NCBI GenBank assembly: GCA_937120475.1
Contig: CAKZJV010000007.1
Span: 496,001 to 560,000 of the forward strand
Length of the DNA stretch: 64,000 nucleotides
Source: an uncultured Cryomorphaceae bacterium
GTDB taxonomy: Bacteria; Bacteroidota; Bacteroidia; Flavobacteriales; Schleiferiaceae
Direction: 5' to 3'
The translations under genes were made by a program, and so were the position numbers. Under the pieces are notes generated by a model, which saw nothing but the letters and a program-made list of their open reading frames with translations, was not told the DNA's origin and made no database searches. How positions within the stretch are numbered: the first letter of the stretch is position 1; every line of letters begins with the position of its first letter. Positions 24,899 to 33,977 of the stretch are shown here, piece after piece.

Positions 24899-25327
24899 TT
24901 AATAGACCGCCAATACATCCGGGGCTACAAATTCTGCAGTAAGTGGGTTATGACAATGGGGCCCGCAAGGCGGGATAGTTATCTGAAACGGACCACTTGG
25001 AGTAGTACAGGTAAGAAAAGGAGAGTTTAAATCATGAAGAAATTGTGGATCGCAGGCATCGCAGTTATCAGAGGGGCCTACACCAGCCCATACCCATTCG
25101 TAATGGTTTCCCGCTGCGCCACAGGCTGGAATGATGTGGGAGGAGCGCGGAGGAATACATACTATCGCAGTCAGGCATTGATCTACACAGTTATAGGCAG
25201 CGGCCTGAACCAGAATTTCACAGTCCGTTTCGTTGACAACCGTCAGATTGGTGGTCTGTGCATTAGCATTTAAACTAAAAGCAAGAATGGCTAGCGCTGT
25301 AGCCAAAGAGTTAAATAGAGTTTTCAT
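24899..25327 (-). CDS. Cysteine-rich secreted protein of unknown function
   Basis: The 142-residue protein has a clear signal peptide (residues 1-23, ending NANA-Q). The mature part has ten cysteines, in spaced pairs such as NCVDQC and CDACD plus CGPHC, and is otherwise rich in proline and asparagine. This suggests a disulfide-stabilised periplasmic or extracellular protein. I do not recognise a family and no sorting domain is present. It stands alone, with a terminator and a TAGATTTA box (near -7) upstream. Confidence 0.6.
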   Translation of the reverse strand: MKTLFNSLATALAILAFSLNANAQTTNLTVVNETDCEILVQAAAYNCVDQCLTAIVCIPPRSSHIIPACGAAGNHYEWVWAGVGPSDNCDACDPQFLHDLNSPFLTCTTPSGPFQITIPPCGPHCHNPLTAEFVAPDVLAVY

Positions 25328-25688
25328 AATGAGAGTATTAATTTTGTTAAATCTACAACTTTACCCTTTACCTTACAATAGATTAAACCCTCCACCACCC
25401 GCTCAATCAGCGGATTATTACCCCACCGCCAAGCATTGCCCTTGCCTGAGAGCTTTGTGACTAAAGCCCGGTTGAAGACCAGGTTTAGCGAGTTACAATC
25501 TGAATTTTATTTTCATTTTAAGACCAACTGAGGTGGTAGTTTTTGTAAGAATACCGCTATGGCCTAAAGGCCGTTGGTAAACCCGATTGTTATTCTTGTT
25601 ACCCGGATAGATTCGTTGCTCAAATGGTCATTTCCAAAGGTGTGAGGGCCCACTACTTTCATCAAAAATTAATTAAACTATTACTCTT
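25328..25688. other. Divergent regulatory stretch, no gene seen
   Basis: The 361 bases between the secreted protein and the lipoprotein hold no plausible gene. They contain the region upstream of both starts; only imperfect -7 boxes are seen (TAGATTTA for the left gene). GGCCTAAAGGCC at 25561-25572 is a 12-base near-palindrome. Confidence 0.35.
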
Positions 25689-26705
25689 ATGAAAAAACAT
25701 CTGATTATCGGTCTGTTCCTACTGGCCGTATTCCAAACCGCCTGTAACAAGGAAGACTCGCTCTTACAGAACCCGGCCCACCAGGCCAGTAGTTTGTCCC
25801 AAAAAGCGGCCAGCTCATTTTACACCGTGGCAAACGGAGTTTGTACGATTTCTTCACTGGACCATCTGAACGCTTTTCTTGAAGATACCATAAGCGTTGA
25901 CTCTTTGGAAGAGCAAATGATTGCGGGACTGAATGCAACCGCCAATTATGTGACTTATTCTTCCGTTTTATTTACTTCAGATTATATGGGCAGCCTTACC
26001 GGTGATGACCTGGAAGTAGCCGAAGCAGACCGGAATGAGCTGATTTACAGCATCATTAACCAGGATCGTGTAGTGAAGATCGGGGGATATTTCATCCTCG
26101 TTGACATGGAAGATGCCTTGATGTACGTGCGGGAAGATGATAACCCCGGGGCTTACGATGAGTTGGTAAATCAAACCACCAGCCATCCACAAAACAAAAA
26201 GATCTCCTTTGCGTATGACCTGGATGATGTGATGGCCTATCTTGATGCCAATGGCTACGTTTGGGATGAAGCTGATTTTCAGGGTATTTTCAAAAGAGGC
26301 TGTCCGGCTGCTCCGGGAAAAATCTCGATCAAATACCTGTACAACATCGGCAACGCGGGTGCTCCTTCGTATGCTTCGGTTCACATCGGAGTAATGTCCA
26401 GGTACCAGAACTTCGGTATATACGGTCGTTTGTACTCAAAGTCCAGAACCTTTACCCCCTCAAACACGGGTATCCAATGGGTTAAGCAGAACCATGTGAA
26501 TCCTTACTGGACTCAAAAAAGATGCAAATCTAAATCGTCATCTAAATCTCATGTAGCACAAGGAAACCAAAGTGCGGGTCATTTTAAGAAAACCTATTAC
26601 AGCAGTGTCAATAAACTTGAACATTATTATTGCAGGGTACGTGCCAGGAGTACTCATTCCAGTAGCAACCAGCAATGGACGTCCTACGCGGTAGTAGGCC
26701 ATTAA
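25689..26705 (+). CDS. Lipoprotein with basic C-terminal region, unknown family
   Basis: The 338-residue protein begins with a lipoprotein signal (FQTACNK, Cys19). The middle (50-200) is acidic and mixed alpha-beta (DDVMAYLDANGYVWDEADFQG). The last 110 residues are strongly basic, rich in Ser, Lys, His and Tyr (RCKSKSSSKSHVAQ). The change of charge and composition suggests two domains. I do not recognise either. A terminator follows 25 bases after the stop. Confidence 0.65.
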   Translation: MKKHLIIGLFLLAVFQTACNKEDSLLQNPAHQASSLSQKAASSFYTVANGVCTISSLDHLNAFLEDTISVDSLEEQMIAGLNATANYVTYSSVLFTSDYMGSLTGDDLEVAEADRNELIYSIINQDRVVKIGGYFILVDMEDALMYVREDDNPGAYDELVNQTTSHPQNKKISFAYDLDDVMAYLDANGYVWDEADFQGIFKRGCPAAPGKISIKYLYNIGNAGAPSYASVHIGVMSRYQNFGIYGRLYSKSRTFTPSNTGIQWVKQNHVNPYWTQKRCKSKSSSKSHVAQGNQSAGHFKKTYYSSVNKLEHYYCRVRARSTHSSSNQQWTSYAVVGH

Positions 26706-26730
26706 TAAATCAGTATTTCAATAGTACGAA

Positions 26731-26762
26731 ACGGGCACCCTATCGGTGCCCGTTTTTTTTTG
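26731..26762 (+). terminator. Intrinsic terminator
   Basis: ACGGGCACC pairs with GGTGCCCGT around a CTATC loop, followed by a run of eight or more T. It follows the lipoprotein gene. Confidence 0.9.
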
Positions 26763-26878
26763 TTTAATTCTTGCGCTTTTCCGTCATCAGAGCCATTGTA
26801 TTGATCACTCCTTGTTGCCAGGGCTCTCTCTTTAAAAAGAGCTTTCAACCCCTCGCGAAGTACCGGTATACTCCTGGT

Positions 26879-27979
26879 TTATAAATCCATACCCAGCACC
26901 ACCTGAAAAGAGGTTTGCCGCAGTGGCCTGCGGCTTATCTGGTAAAAATAGCGGGATTCGATATAGACGTGTCTGCGAGTGTTGATCTTGAAGGCCATTC
27001 CCATCAGAGCATGGAAGGCAAAGCTGTTTTTGGCAATCACCTCCTCTTCCACCAGGTTCCTGGAAAAAGAAGAATCCGGGGTAGCTGATTCCAGTGCCCT
27101 GAAAGAGGCATTGGTGCGAAAGCCATAACTAAGGCCCGCGCCCAGGTAGGGCTTCAGCTTATTTCTTGAAAAAGTATAGCGCAAGGAGAGCGGCAAGCGA
27201 AACTCGTTGTACCGGAAGCTATATTGAACCGTATCTTCCTCATCCAGGGCCGTGAGCATATCGAACCAGTTGAAGAACAAGCCGGTTCCCACGGCAACCG
27301 GTCCATATTGGATAGGGGCTACCACCTGCAGCCCGGCTCCATAGCTCGTCACATTCTCAAATACTCTATCCCCGAACTGAGGTTCCCGCCAAAGCGTTCT
27401 GGTGGAAACAAGGCCGGTTTCCAGGCTAATGGTAGTTCTGAAAAAAGGCCGGTAGTCCTTTTTTTGAAAACGATCAATGGCGGCTGAAAGGCTTCTCGGC
27501 TTAAAGTAGGTGCTTTGCAGGAACTTTGCGCGATCTTCCTCCTCCTTAAAATAAGTACTCAACTGTTGCTTATAAGCCGAATCTGAAAGCATCAGCATCG
27601 ATTCAGCACCGGGCAGCGCAATAAAGAAGTAGTCTTTACCTTCCTTTTCATATTTATAAAAATTACGGCCCTTATATACGGTGCGTTTTACAAAAGTGGT
27701 AAAACTTGTATCTGGAAATATTAACTTTTGACTGCTGTAGAAATTGCCATTAAACCAGTAACCGGAACTCTCCGTGGGGCTAAGGGTATCTACTTTTCCC
27801 CACTGGTTCCGGAAAATTATTCTTTGACCTTTGTCCTCTTTTTCAGAAGGCAGGAGTTTAACTTTTAACATAGCCCCATTACTCAGGTAAATTTTATCCG
27901 GTAAATCAACATCCGGATCGGACTGCGCTAAAACTGTGGTGACGATCAGGCTAAATAACCAAATGTTAAGGTATCGCAT
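26879..27979 (-). CDS. Outer membrane beta-barrel protein
   Basis: A 366-residue protein with a signal peptide (residues 1-18). The middle has DUF-like segments; from about residue 190 alternate hydrophobic strands begin, as in FFRTTISLETGLVSTRTLWRE, PVAVGTGLFFNWFD, FRLPLSLRYTFSRNKLKPYLGAGLSYGF and a C-terminal SRYFYQISRRPLRQTSFQVVLGMDL ending in an aromatic-hydrophobic strand. This fits a PorT/OmpA-like barrel. It lies after the two tandem T9SS genes on the same strand, but a palindrome separates them. Start ATG 27979 is preferred to the TTG at 27997. Confidence 0.7.
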   Translation of the reverse strand: MRYLNIWLFSLIVTTVLAQSDPDVDLPDKIYLSNGAMLKVKLLPSEKEDKGQRIIFRNQWGKVDTLSPTESSGYWFNGNFYSSQKLIFPDTSFTTFVKRTVYKGRNFYKYEKEGKDYFFIALPGAESMLMLSDSAYKQQLSTYFKEEEDRAKFLQSTYFKPRSLSAAIDRFQKKDYRPFFRTTISLETGLVSTRTLWREPQFGDRVFENVTSYGAGLQVVAPIQYGPVAVGTGLFFNWFDMLTALDEEDTVQYSFRYNEFRLPLSLRYTFSRNKLKPYLGAGLSYGFRTNASFRALESATPDSSFSRNLVEEEVIAKNSFAFHALMGMAFKINTRRHVYIESRYFYQISRRPLRQTSFQVVLGMDL

Positions 27980-28009
27980 AAGGTGCTTTTGACGCAATAT
28001 ACCCTATTC

Positions 28010-28027
28010 CCCACTAAGCTTAGTGGG
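28010..28027. repeat. Perfect 18-base palindrome
   Basis: CCCACTAAG and CTTAGTGGG are a perfect inverted repeat with no loop, just after the duplicated 3' flank of the tandem genes. No T-run follows, so it may be a regulatory or terminator-like site for the reverse-strand gene above it. Confidence 0.45.
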
Positions 28028-28070
28028 ACACTACGGCCAGTTGAGTCCGGTGGGCTGAGGCTTCCAGGAT

Positions 28071-29072
28071 TTACTTTATCAATTGAAAATTATGGATCTG
28101 CCCGGATTCAGTATCCTTTAGCTGAAGGATATAAAGGCCAGGTGGAAGCTCCGTTGGGAGGTGTATCGTTGGGTCTTCACCCAGGGAACCACGGGCCACC
28201 GGCTGCCCCGAAACAGCATAGAGCTGGTACTCCAAATGGTCATCTTCCGCGTGCTCAATAACCAACTGATCGGTAAAAGGATTAGGATATATAGAGATAC
28301 CCAGCACATCGTTTTCCCTTAAACCAATGTCTGGCGGTAGTACATCTCCGTAGCTCCCTATGTATTCTACACTGCAATCCGGGTACACCCGGAATACCCA
28401 GTAACGGTGGTACCAGCATTCGATTATGCAATCTACCCAACCGTATTGATAGGTAATTTCCGTAAAGCCGGAATAGGTGGTATCAGTGATGTTGCCGCCA
28501 TTACCACCGCGATATATATGCGGGGTTGCCTGGACTACCCCGTTTAGTTGCTCGAACTTATTGCCCAAGGCAAAGAGGTTACGGTTTTGCTCGAAAAACA
28601 ACCAAAGAGCTACATTATGAGAGCTAAATCTATACACCGCAATGCTGTCTAAGCTGTAGTCCTGCATCAGGCTATCCACCTGCGCGTCACCGGTTACCAG
28701 GGCATTGGCCATATAAGCCTGCATCCAGCTAAGGTTGGAGTCAGCGTAAATGTTAATCTCATCTAAGGCAAACTCCGTTACCTGGGTATGAATATTCAAC
28801 AGCTCCGTTACGGTGTCCGAAGCCGGTAAGGAGCTGGCGTTGTAAATGGCCATCAAAACATCTTTGTAATGCTGTACCCGGGCCGGTTCTATACGGGCGC
28901 TGTCCTGCCAGGTAGTATTGTATTTCATTGCGTGCCGCACCGCCATACGGTCTATGTCATCCCGGTAAAGCTGTTGAACACTGTCCGGGGCATCGCAGGA
29001 GGAGCTTACGATTTGCGCCCGTCCCGGCAGGGCCAGAATTAATACTAATATTGGCAGGAGAAGCTTTTTCAT
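28071..29072 (-). CDS. T9SS-exported protein, tandem copy B
   Basis: The 333-residue protein has a signal peptide ending at GRA-Q, an N-terminal mixed region with SSCDAPDSVQQLYRDD, a middle part rich in aromatic residues and cysteines (WVDCIIECWYHRYWVFRV) and a C-terminal type A T9SS sorting domain that starts IYPNPFTDQLVIEH and ends in PGLYILQLKD. The protein is probably cleaved and attached at the cell surface through A-LPS by the T9SS. It is nearly identical to the next gene upstream except for the signal peptide and a few residues. Function unknown. Confidence 0.85.
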   Translation of the reverse strand: MKKLLLPILVLILALPGRAQIVSSSCDAPDSVQQLYRDDIDRMAVRHAMKYNTTWQDSARIEPARVQHYKDVLMAIYNASSLPASDTVTELLNIHTQVTEFALDEINIYADSNLSWMQAYMANALVTGDAQVDSLMQDYSLDSIAVYRFSSHNVALWLFFEQNRNLFALGNKFEQLNGVVQATPHIYRGGNGGNITDTTYSGFTEITYQYGWVDCIIECWYHRYWVFRVYPDCSVEYIGSYGDVLPPDIGLRENDVLGISIYPNPFTDQLVIEHAEDDHLEYQLYAVSGQPVARGSLGEDPTIHLPTELPPGLYILQLKDTESGQIHNFQLIK

Positions 29073-29211
29073 GACGCTATTAAAATTACAAGTATCTTAT
29101 TGAATGACCCCACTACGTTTCCCTATCCGTTGTACCGTTGAACCCCGAAAATACAGGGTCGTAGTGGACACTACGGCCAGTTGAGTCCGGTGGGGCTGAG
29201 GCTTCCAGGAT

Positions 29212-30225
29212 TTACTTCATCACTTGAAAATTATGGATCTGCCCGGATTCAGTATCCTTTAGCTGAAGGATATAAAGGCCAGGCGGAAGCTCCGTTGGGA
29301 GGTGTATCGTAGGGTCTTCCCCCAGCGAACCACCGGCCACCGGCTGCCCCGAAACAGCGTAGAGCTGGTACTCCAAATGGTCATCTTCCGCGTGTTCAAT
29401 GACCAACTGATCGGTAAAAGGATTCGGATATATAGAGATATCCTGTACATCGTTTTCCCTTAAGCCAATGTCTGGCGGCAGTACGTCTCCGTAGCTTCCT
29501 ACGTATTCTACGCTGCAATCCGGGTACACCCGGAATACCCAGTAACGGTGGTACCAGCATTCGATTATGCAATCTACCCAACCGTATTGATAGGTAATTT
29601 CCGTAAAGCCGGAATAGGTGGTATCAGTGATGTTGCCGCCATTACCACCGCGATATATATGCGGGGTTGCCTGGACTACCCCGTTTAGTTGCTCGAACTT
29701 ATTGCCCAAGGCAAAGAGGTTACGGTTTTGCTCGAAAAACAACCAAAGAGCTACATTATGAGAGCTAAATCTATACACCGCAATGCTGTCTAAGCTGTAG
29801 TCCTGCATCAGGCTATCCACCTGCGCGTCACCGGTTACCAGGGCATTGGCCATATAAGCCTGCATCCAGCTAAGGTTGGAGTCAGCGTAAATGTTAATCT
29901 CATCTAAGGCAAACTCCGTTACCTGGGTATGAATATTCAACAGATCCGTTACGGTGTCCGAAGCCGGTAAGGAGCTGGCGTTGTAAATGGCCATTAAAAC
30001 ATCCTTATAATGCTGTACCCGTTCCGGTTCTATGCTGGCACTGTCCTGCCAGGGGGTATTGTATTTCATTGCGTGCCGCACCGCCATACGGTCTGCATCA
30101 TCCCGGTAAAGCTGTTGAACACTGTCCGGGGCATCGCAGGAGGAATTTACGGTTTGCGCCCGTCCCGGCAGGACCAGGACTAAAGTCAGGACTAAAACCA
30201 ATGGTGGCAGGGAAAACTTTTTCAT
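29212..30225 (-). CDS. T9SS-exported protein, tandem copy A
   Basis: The 337-residue copy follows the subtilase gene by 24 bases and precedes copy B. Its signal peptide is 4 residues longer (LVLTLVLVLPGRA), and the mature part is the same apart from scattered changes such as SSSCD versus NSSCD. The sorting domain is again type A: IYPNPFTDQLVIEH to QVMK. Tight spacing after the subtilase gene suggests one transcript, so protease and substrate or partner may be linked in export. No catalytic motif is seen. Confidence 0.85.
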   Translation of the reverse strand: MKKFSLPPLVLVLTLVLVLPGRAQTVNSSCDAPDSVQQLYRDDADRMAVRHAMKYNTPWQDSASIEPERVQHYKDVLMAIYNASSLPASDTVTDLLNIHTQVTEFALDEINIYADSNLSWMQAYMANALVTGDAQVDSLMQDYSLDSIAVYRFSSHNVALWLFFEQNRNLFALGNKFEQLNGVVQATPHIYRGGNGGNITDTTYSGFTEITYQYGWVDCIIECWYHRYWVFRVYPDCSVEYVGSYGDVLPPDIGLRENDVQDISIYPNPFTDQLVIEHAEDDHLEYQLYAVSGQPVAGGSLGEDPTIHLPTELPPGLYILQLKDTESGQIHNFQVMK

Positions 30226-30249
30226 GACGCTATTAAAATTACAAATATC

Positions 30250-33120
30250 TTACTGAATGACCAATATGCGGCTTTGTTTTAAAGTCCCGTTAGCGTTGAG
30301 TTGCACGTAATAAATACCGGGCTGCAGCGCAGTGGTGTTCAGGGTGGCATGGTTGGCGGAGAGCGACAGGCTTTGGGTGAGCTGTACCACCCCCTGGTTA
30401 TCCGTAACGGCTACCTGGGCAGACTGGGTAGCGGGCTCCAGATTATAATCCAGGTGTACCACGCCCTGGGCCGGGTTGGGTGATAAGCCGGTAATCCACC
30501 GGTGCTTTACGGTTACTTTTACCTGGTCGTAATCCTTGTACTGGTCGGCATCGGCAATTACTTCCAGGGTATATTCAGTGGTAGAGTCCGGGCTATCCGT
30601 AAAATGGGTACCGGAGTACAGCAGGCTATCCGAACGGTACCAATTATAGGTGGCGGGCTCCCCGATGGGGGTTGCTGCTAAAGTGGCCGTTTCGGTTTCG
30701 TAAATTTCCTGGTCGGCCCCGGCATCCGCCTCAAAATACTCACGCGGCAGGCGGGTCAGGTCAAAATGAACGCCCCCCGTGAGTTCCGCCTCAGCACCGG
30801 GCTGCGGTTTAAATTGGCGGATGTGGAAGGTAAATTGAGTAGAGTCATCGGTCACGAATTCCGAAAGAAAACTAAAGCCTGCGTACACCTGTACCCTTTC
30901 TTCCGGCTGAAAATTTAAACCACCAATTACGGCATCCGCGCTTAACACTCTTAATTCCTGGTCATTCACCACTTCAATTCCCGACAGGGAAAAGCCGGGT
31001 GAATGATTGGCTACGTCCCAAAAGGATTGATCTACATGCAGCGTAACTTCAGCCGCCTCAAACAGGTCTTCCCCCACACCGCTCCATGGGGTGGTACCAA
31101 ATTTAAGGTCATATACGTTTCCGGACGAGCCGGGCTCCCCGATAAAAACGTGGCCTCCGGGCGCAAGGTTAGCGTTGTTGCCCAACTTGCCTCTCTTCAG
31201 TTTTACTACCTGCAGGTTTTTCATGGCGATGTTATTGTTGAAATAAACATCGTCCCCTAAATTGTTTGGATGGTTGGTAATAGGATCTCCGGTAATGTTC
31301 TCTATCCTGGCTAATAAACAAATATTTTCGCCCAGTGCCGCGTTGAGCTGGCTAAGGTCCCAGGCGAGGGGAATTACCGCACTTTCACCGGGTGCCAGGG
31401 CGGGAATGGGAGCCGAATTGACTTGGTGGCCCAGGGTGTGGGTGGGGTCGGTAAAATTACCGGCCGTCCAACTGGCGTTGGTGGAAGCCCGTGTCCAGTA
31501 AACCGCCAGCCGTTCATTACCGGAAGGAGTATAGGCCACACAGCTTTTATTGTGTACCTGCACGTACACCCAGGCACCAATGGGCGATCCGAATTCCAGG
31601 TCCTGATCGTGCTGGTAGCGGTAGAGCGGGGTCAGGTATTTGTTCTGGACCCAGATGTCCGGGCTGTCGTCCCAATCCCAGTTGGGTGGGTAACTCCAGT
31701 CAAAACCCAGGTCTTCGGTTTTGTCCCGGATGTACAGGTCCACCGTATTGGATTTAAAGAAGAGCGCTTTTAAAACCGCATCTTCGGTATCCAGCCGGCC
31801 GTGCCCTAATTCTTCCGAAACCTCCTCGTAGGCCGGAGTACGAAAGGTACTGGCCAGCTTTTGGTAGGGATAGCCCCCGGTCATTTCGGCTGACTCTTTA
31901 AGGATGGCATCGATCTGTTCATTGCCCAGGCAGGGGTTTACCGATTTCATCAGGGCCACCGTAGCCGCTACCATGGGGGTGGACATGGAGGTACCGCTGG
32001 AAAGGCCGTAGTTATTATTGGGAAAGCAACTTTTTATGGATTCCCCGGGGGCACTGATGCCCAGGTAATCTTTACCGTAATTGGCGGTAGCCAGGCGGGT
32101 ATCGTTCTGGTTGGTACCACCTACGCAAAACACTTCGTCATACCCGGCCGGAAAACGGTCCTGTGTAGTACCGTCCTTTCCCGAACCGGCCACCAAAAAA
32201 ATGCCCGCATCGTAAGCATCCTTTATCTGGGCATATTCCGTTTGATTGAAACCGGCACCGGCAAAGCTCATGTTAATGATATCGGCACCGTTGTCTTTGG
32301 CGTGTTCAATTGCCTTGGCTACCTCTAAAGTAACCATTTGACCATTGGCCCCGGCCCGCAGGGGCATAATTTTACAGCCGGGGCCGTTATTGCCTCCGGC
32401 CACACCGGCTATACCGGTATTATTATTGGTTTTGGCGGCCGCAATACCGGCTACGTGTGAACCGTGGGGTTGGTTATTGGGGCTGCGCGGGTCAGCATCG
32501 TTATCCACAAAATCCCAACCGGCCACTAAGTTGTTATAGGAGTCGTTGCCCTGGCCCAGGTCTTCGTGGTTAATATCAATACCCCCGTCAATTACCGCAA
32601 TGGTTACGGATGAACTGCCGTAGCTGTGGTTCCAGGCCAGGGGAGCTTTAATTTTATCAATGTACCACTGCTGGTTGTTTTGGTATTCCGGGTCATTGGG
32701 GGAAGCCAGCATTTCACGGTATAAAGATAAGCTGAGGTTCACTGCACTACTTTCGCTGAGCAGCGTGGAAACCACGTTGGCATAGTTGGCTTCGGGTGAA
32801 AGGGTGTAAAAGGTCCATCCGGTGGAGGAGGCAAAATCTTCCGTTAATTCCAGTTGGGCAACGAGTGCTTCCACTTCGCTCTGCTCCACCCCTTCTCTTT
32901 TTAAAAGGGCAATGGTGCTGATGTCCACATCGGCCGTACCGCTTTCACTGATCAGTTGCCACTGGCCTTCTACTTGTTTAAGGGTGCCTTCCGGGGTTTG
33001 GTATTCCTGCGCCTTACTGCCCAGGGCCAGTATTAAAATACCGAAGGTAAAGAAGAGGGCGCGGGAAATACTTTTATTTTCAGGGCGTAAGGCTTGGGTT
33101 TGGTTGATTGTTGGTTTCAT
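30250..33120 (-). CDS. S8-family subtilisin-like protease exported by T9SS
   Basis: The 956-residue protein has a signal region (residues 20-38), a pro-region to about 150, a subtilase domain with Asp178 (VIDGG), His219 (PHGSHVAG) and Ser378 (GTSMSTPM), then long beta-rich domains (DLYIRDKTEDLGFDW onward) and a type A sorting domain (SPNPAQGVVHLDY). It should be a surface or secreted endopeptidase. At the oxyanion-hole position where subtilisin has Asn (AAGN) the sequence reads VAGSG (Ser313), which may affect activity. Its 3' end was copied as part of the tandem duplication that follows. Confidence 0.93.
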   Translation of the reverse strand: MKPTINQTQALRPENKSISRALFFTFGILILALGSKAQEYQTPEGTLKQVEGQWQLISESGTADVDISTIALLKREGVEQSEVEALVAQLELTEDFASSTGWTFYTLSPEANYANVVSTLLSESSAVNLSLSLYREMLASPNDPEYQNNQQWYIDKIKAPLAWNHSYGSSSVTIAVIDGGIDINHEDLGQGNDSYNNLVAGWDFVDNDADPRSPNNQPHGSHVAGIAAAKTNNNTGIAGVAGGNNGPGCKIMPLRAGANGQMVTLEVAKAIEHAKDNGADIINMSFAGAGFNQTEYAQIKDAYDAGIFLVAGSGKDGTTQDRFPAGYDEVFCVGGTNQNDTRLATANYGKDYLGISAPGESIKSCFPNNNYGLSSGTSMSTPMVAATVALMKSVNPCLGNEQIDAILKESAEMTGGYPYQKLASTFRTPAYEEVSEELGHGRLDTEDAVLKALFFKSNTVDLYIRDKTEDLGFDWSYPPNWDWDDSPDIWVQNKYLTPLYRYQHDQDLEFGSPIGAWVYVQVHNKSCVAYTPSGNERLAVYWTRASTNASWTAGNFTDPTHTLGHQVNSAPIPALAPGESAVIPLAWDLSQLNAALGENICLLARIENITGDPITNHPNNLGDDVYFNNNIAMKNLQVVKLKRGKLGNNANLAPGGHVFIGEPGSSGNVYDLKFGTTPWSGVGEDLFEAAEVTLHVDQSFWDVANHSPGFSLSGIEVVNDQELRVLSADAVIGGLNFQPEERVQVYAGFSFLSEFVTDDSTQFTFHIRQFKPQPGAEAELTGGVHFDLTRLPREYFEADAGADQEIYETETATLAATPIGEPATYNWYRSDSLLYSGTHFTDSPDSTTEYTLEVIADADQYKDYDQVKVTVKHRWITGLSPNPAQGVVHLDYNLEPATQSAQVAVTDNQGVVQLTQSLSLSANHATLNTTALQPGIYYVQLNANGTLKQSRILVIQ

Positions 33121-33203
33121 TGTTAATAGGGGTTTAAAACATAATGGGTAAAAAGGTATGAAAATATTTTAATAAATTAAACACAATAGATAATTAATTT
33201 TTT

Positions 33204-33692
33204 TCACATCCAGGGTTTGGCGTGCTCCGGATCAGGTTGCCAGAGCGTGCCGTATTTGGCCCGGTACACCTGGTCGCCTCCCACAATCCAGGAATGATCG
33301 CTGTTGGTGTTAAAGTAGGTTACTTGTAATTGTTGATCCATCAAAAAGAGGGTGTAGTCTTTTGCACCCGCCATACTGGCTAAAAAGCTCACTTTAAAGA
33401 AGTTTTCTTCTACTTCCAGCACATTTACCACCTTACGGGGCGGTATCAGAACGCCTACTTTAGCGATAAATTCAATTATTTCTTCTTTGGATCTTTGCTT
33501 TTTGGTCAGATCAATAATGGCCCGAACCAGGTCTTCCACGGATTCTACCGGGTTAAGATCAGTGCTATTAAAAAGTACTTTAAGGGCCGTTTCTGAAAAT
33601 ACATCCAAAATTTTAAAATCCTTATTTGGGGTGGTAATGGCATAGGCATTTAAGGATTCACGACTGTTGGCAACGTGTAAATTGTGACTCAT
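33204..33692 (-). CDS. Protein of unknown function upstream of the subtilase
   Basis: The 162-residue protein has no signal peptide. It is mixed alpha-beta, with a helical middle (DLVRAIIDLTKKQRSKEEIIEFIAKVG) and beta-like end. The family is not recognised. It is oriented with the subtilase, 84 bases upstream. A shared transcript is possible, but no terminator or promoter decides it. Confidence 0.55.
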   Translation of the reverse strand: MSHNLHVANSRESLNAYAITTPNKDFKILDVFSETALKVLFNSTDLNPVESVEDLVRAIIDLTKKQRSKEEIIEFIAKVGVLIPPRKVVNVLEVEENFFKVSFLASMAGAKDYTLFLMDQQLQVTYFNTNSDHSWIVGGDQVYRAKYGTLWQPDPEHAKPWM

Positions 33693-33822
33693 TAGTGATT
33701 GGAATTAGTAGTAGTTTTCATAACTACACTAAAGTCCAATAATTTTTCAATAAATCCTCAGGTATTTAGTAAACGGCCTCTTTGGAACGGTGTAACAAAA
33801 ACCATTAAATCACGGTACCTCC

Positions 33823-33934
33823 CATTTACCGCTGATTTAGGTTATACTTTCTGTGCTTTTATGGGTTCAGTCAATTTATTCATCATAAGCCGCTGCGGAG
33901 CAGTATAAGGGTTATCCTGGCTAAGCGGTAAATG
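33823..33934. repeat. 11-base inverted repeat pair
   Basis: CATTTACCGCT at 33823-33833 faces AGCGGTAAATG at 33924-33934, 90 bases apart, in the promoter region of the following reductase gene. It could be a long hairpin or two half-sites. Confidence 0.35.
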
Positions 33935-33977
33935 AACAATACCGCCAACTGATACCTTTTACATAAAAAATAAAACT

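Larger units (their letters stand above)
28030..30262 (-). repeat. Tandem duplication of a secreted-protein gene (period about 1141 bases)
   Basis: Copy B (28030-29109) and copy A (29170-30262) are two units of about 1.1 kb. Each spans one gene, its upstream CGCTATTAAAATTACAA leader and a 3' flank of about 45 bases ending in GGCCGTAGTGTCC on the reverse strand. The 5' breakpoint lies within the last four codons of the upstream subtilase gene. About 430 bases (28372-28802 with 29513-29943) are identical by eye. The ends differ more. Confidence 0.9.

Noticed and set aside
31262-31773. Overlapping forward frames inside the subtilase gene
   Set aside because: Antisense to a clearly coding frame; G+C-rich repetitive codons explain the openness.
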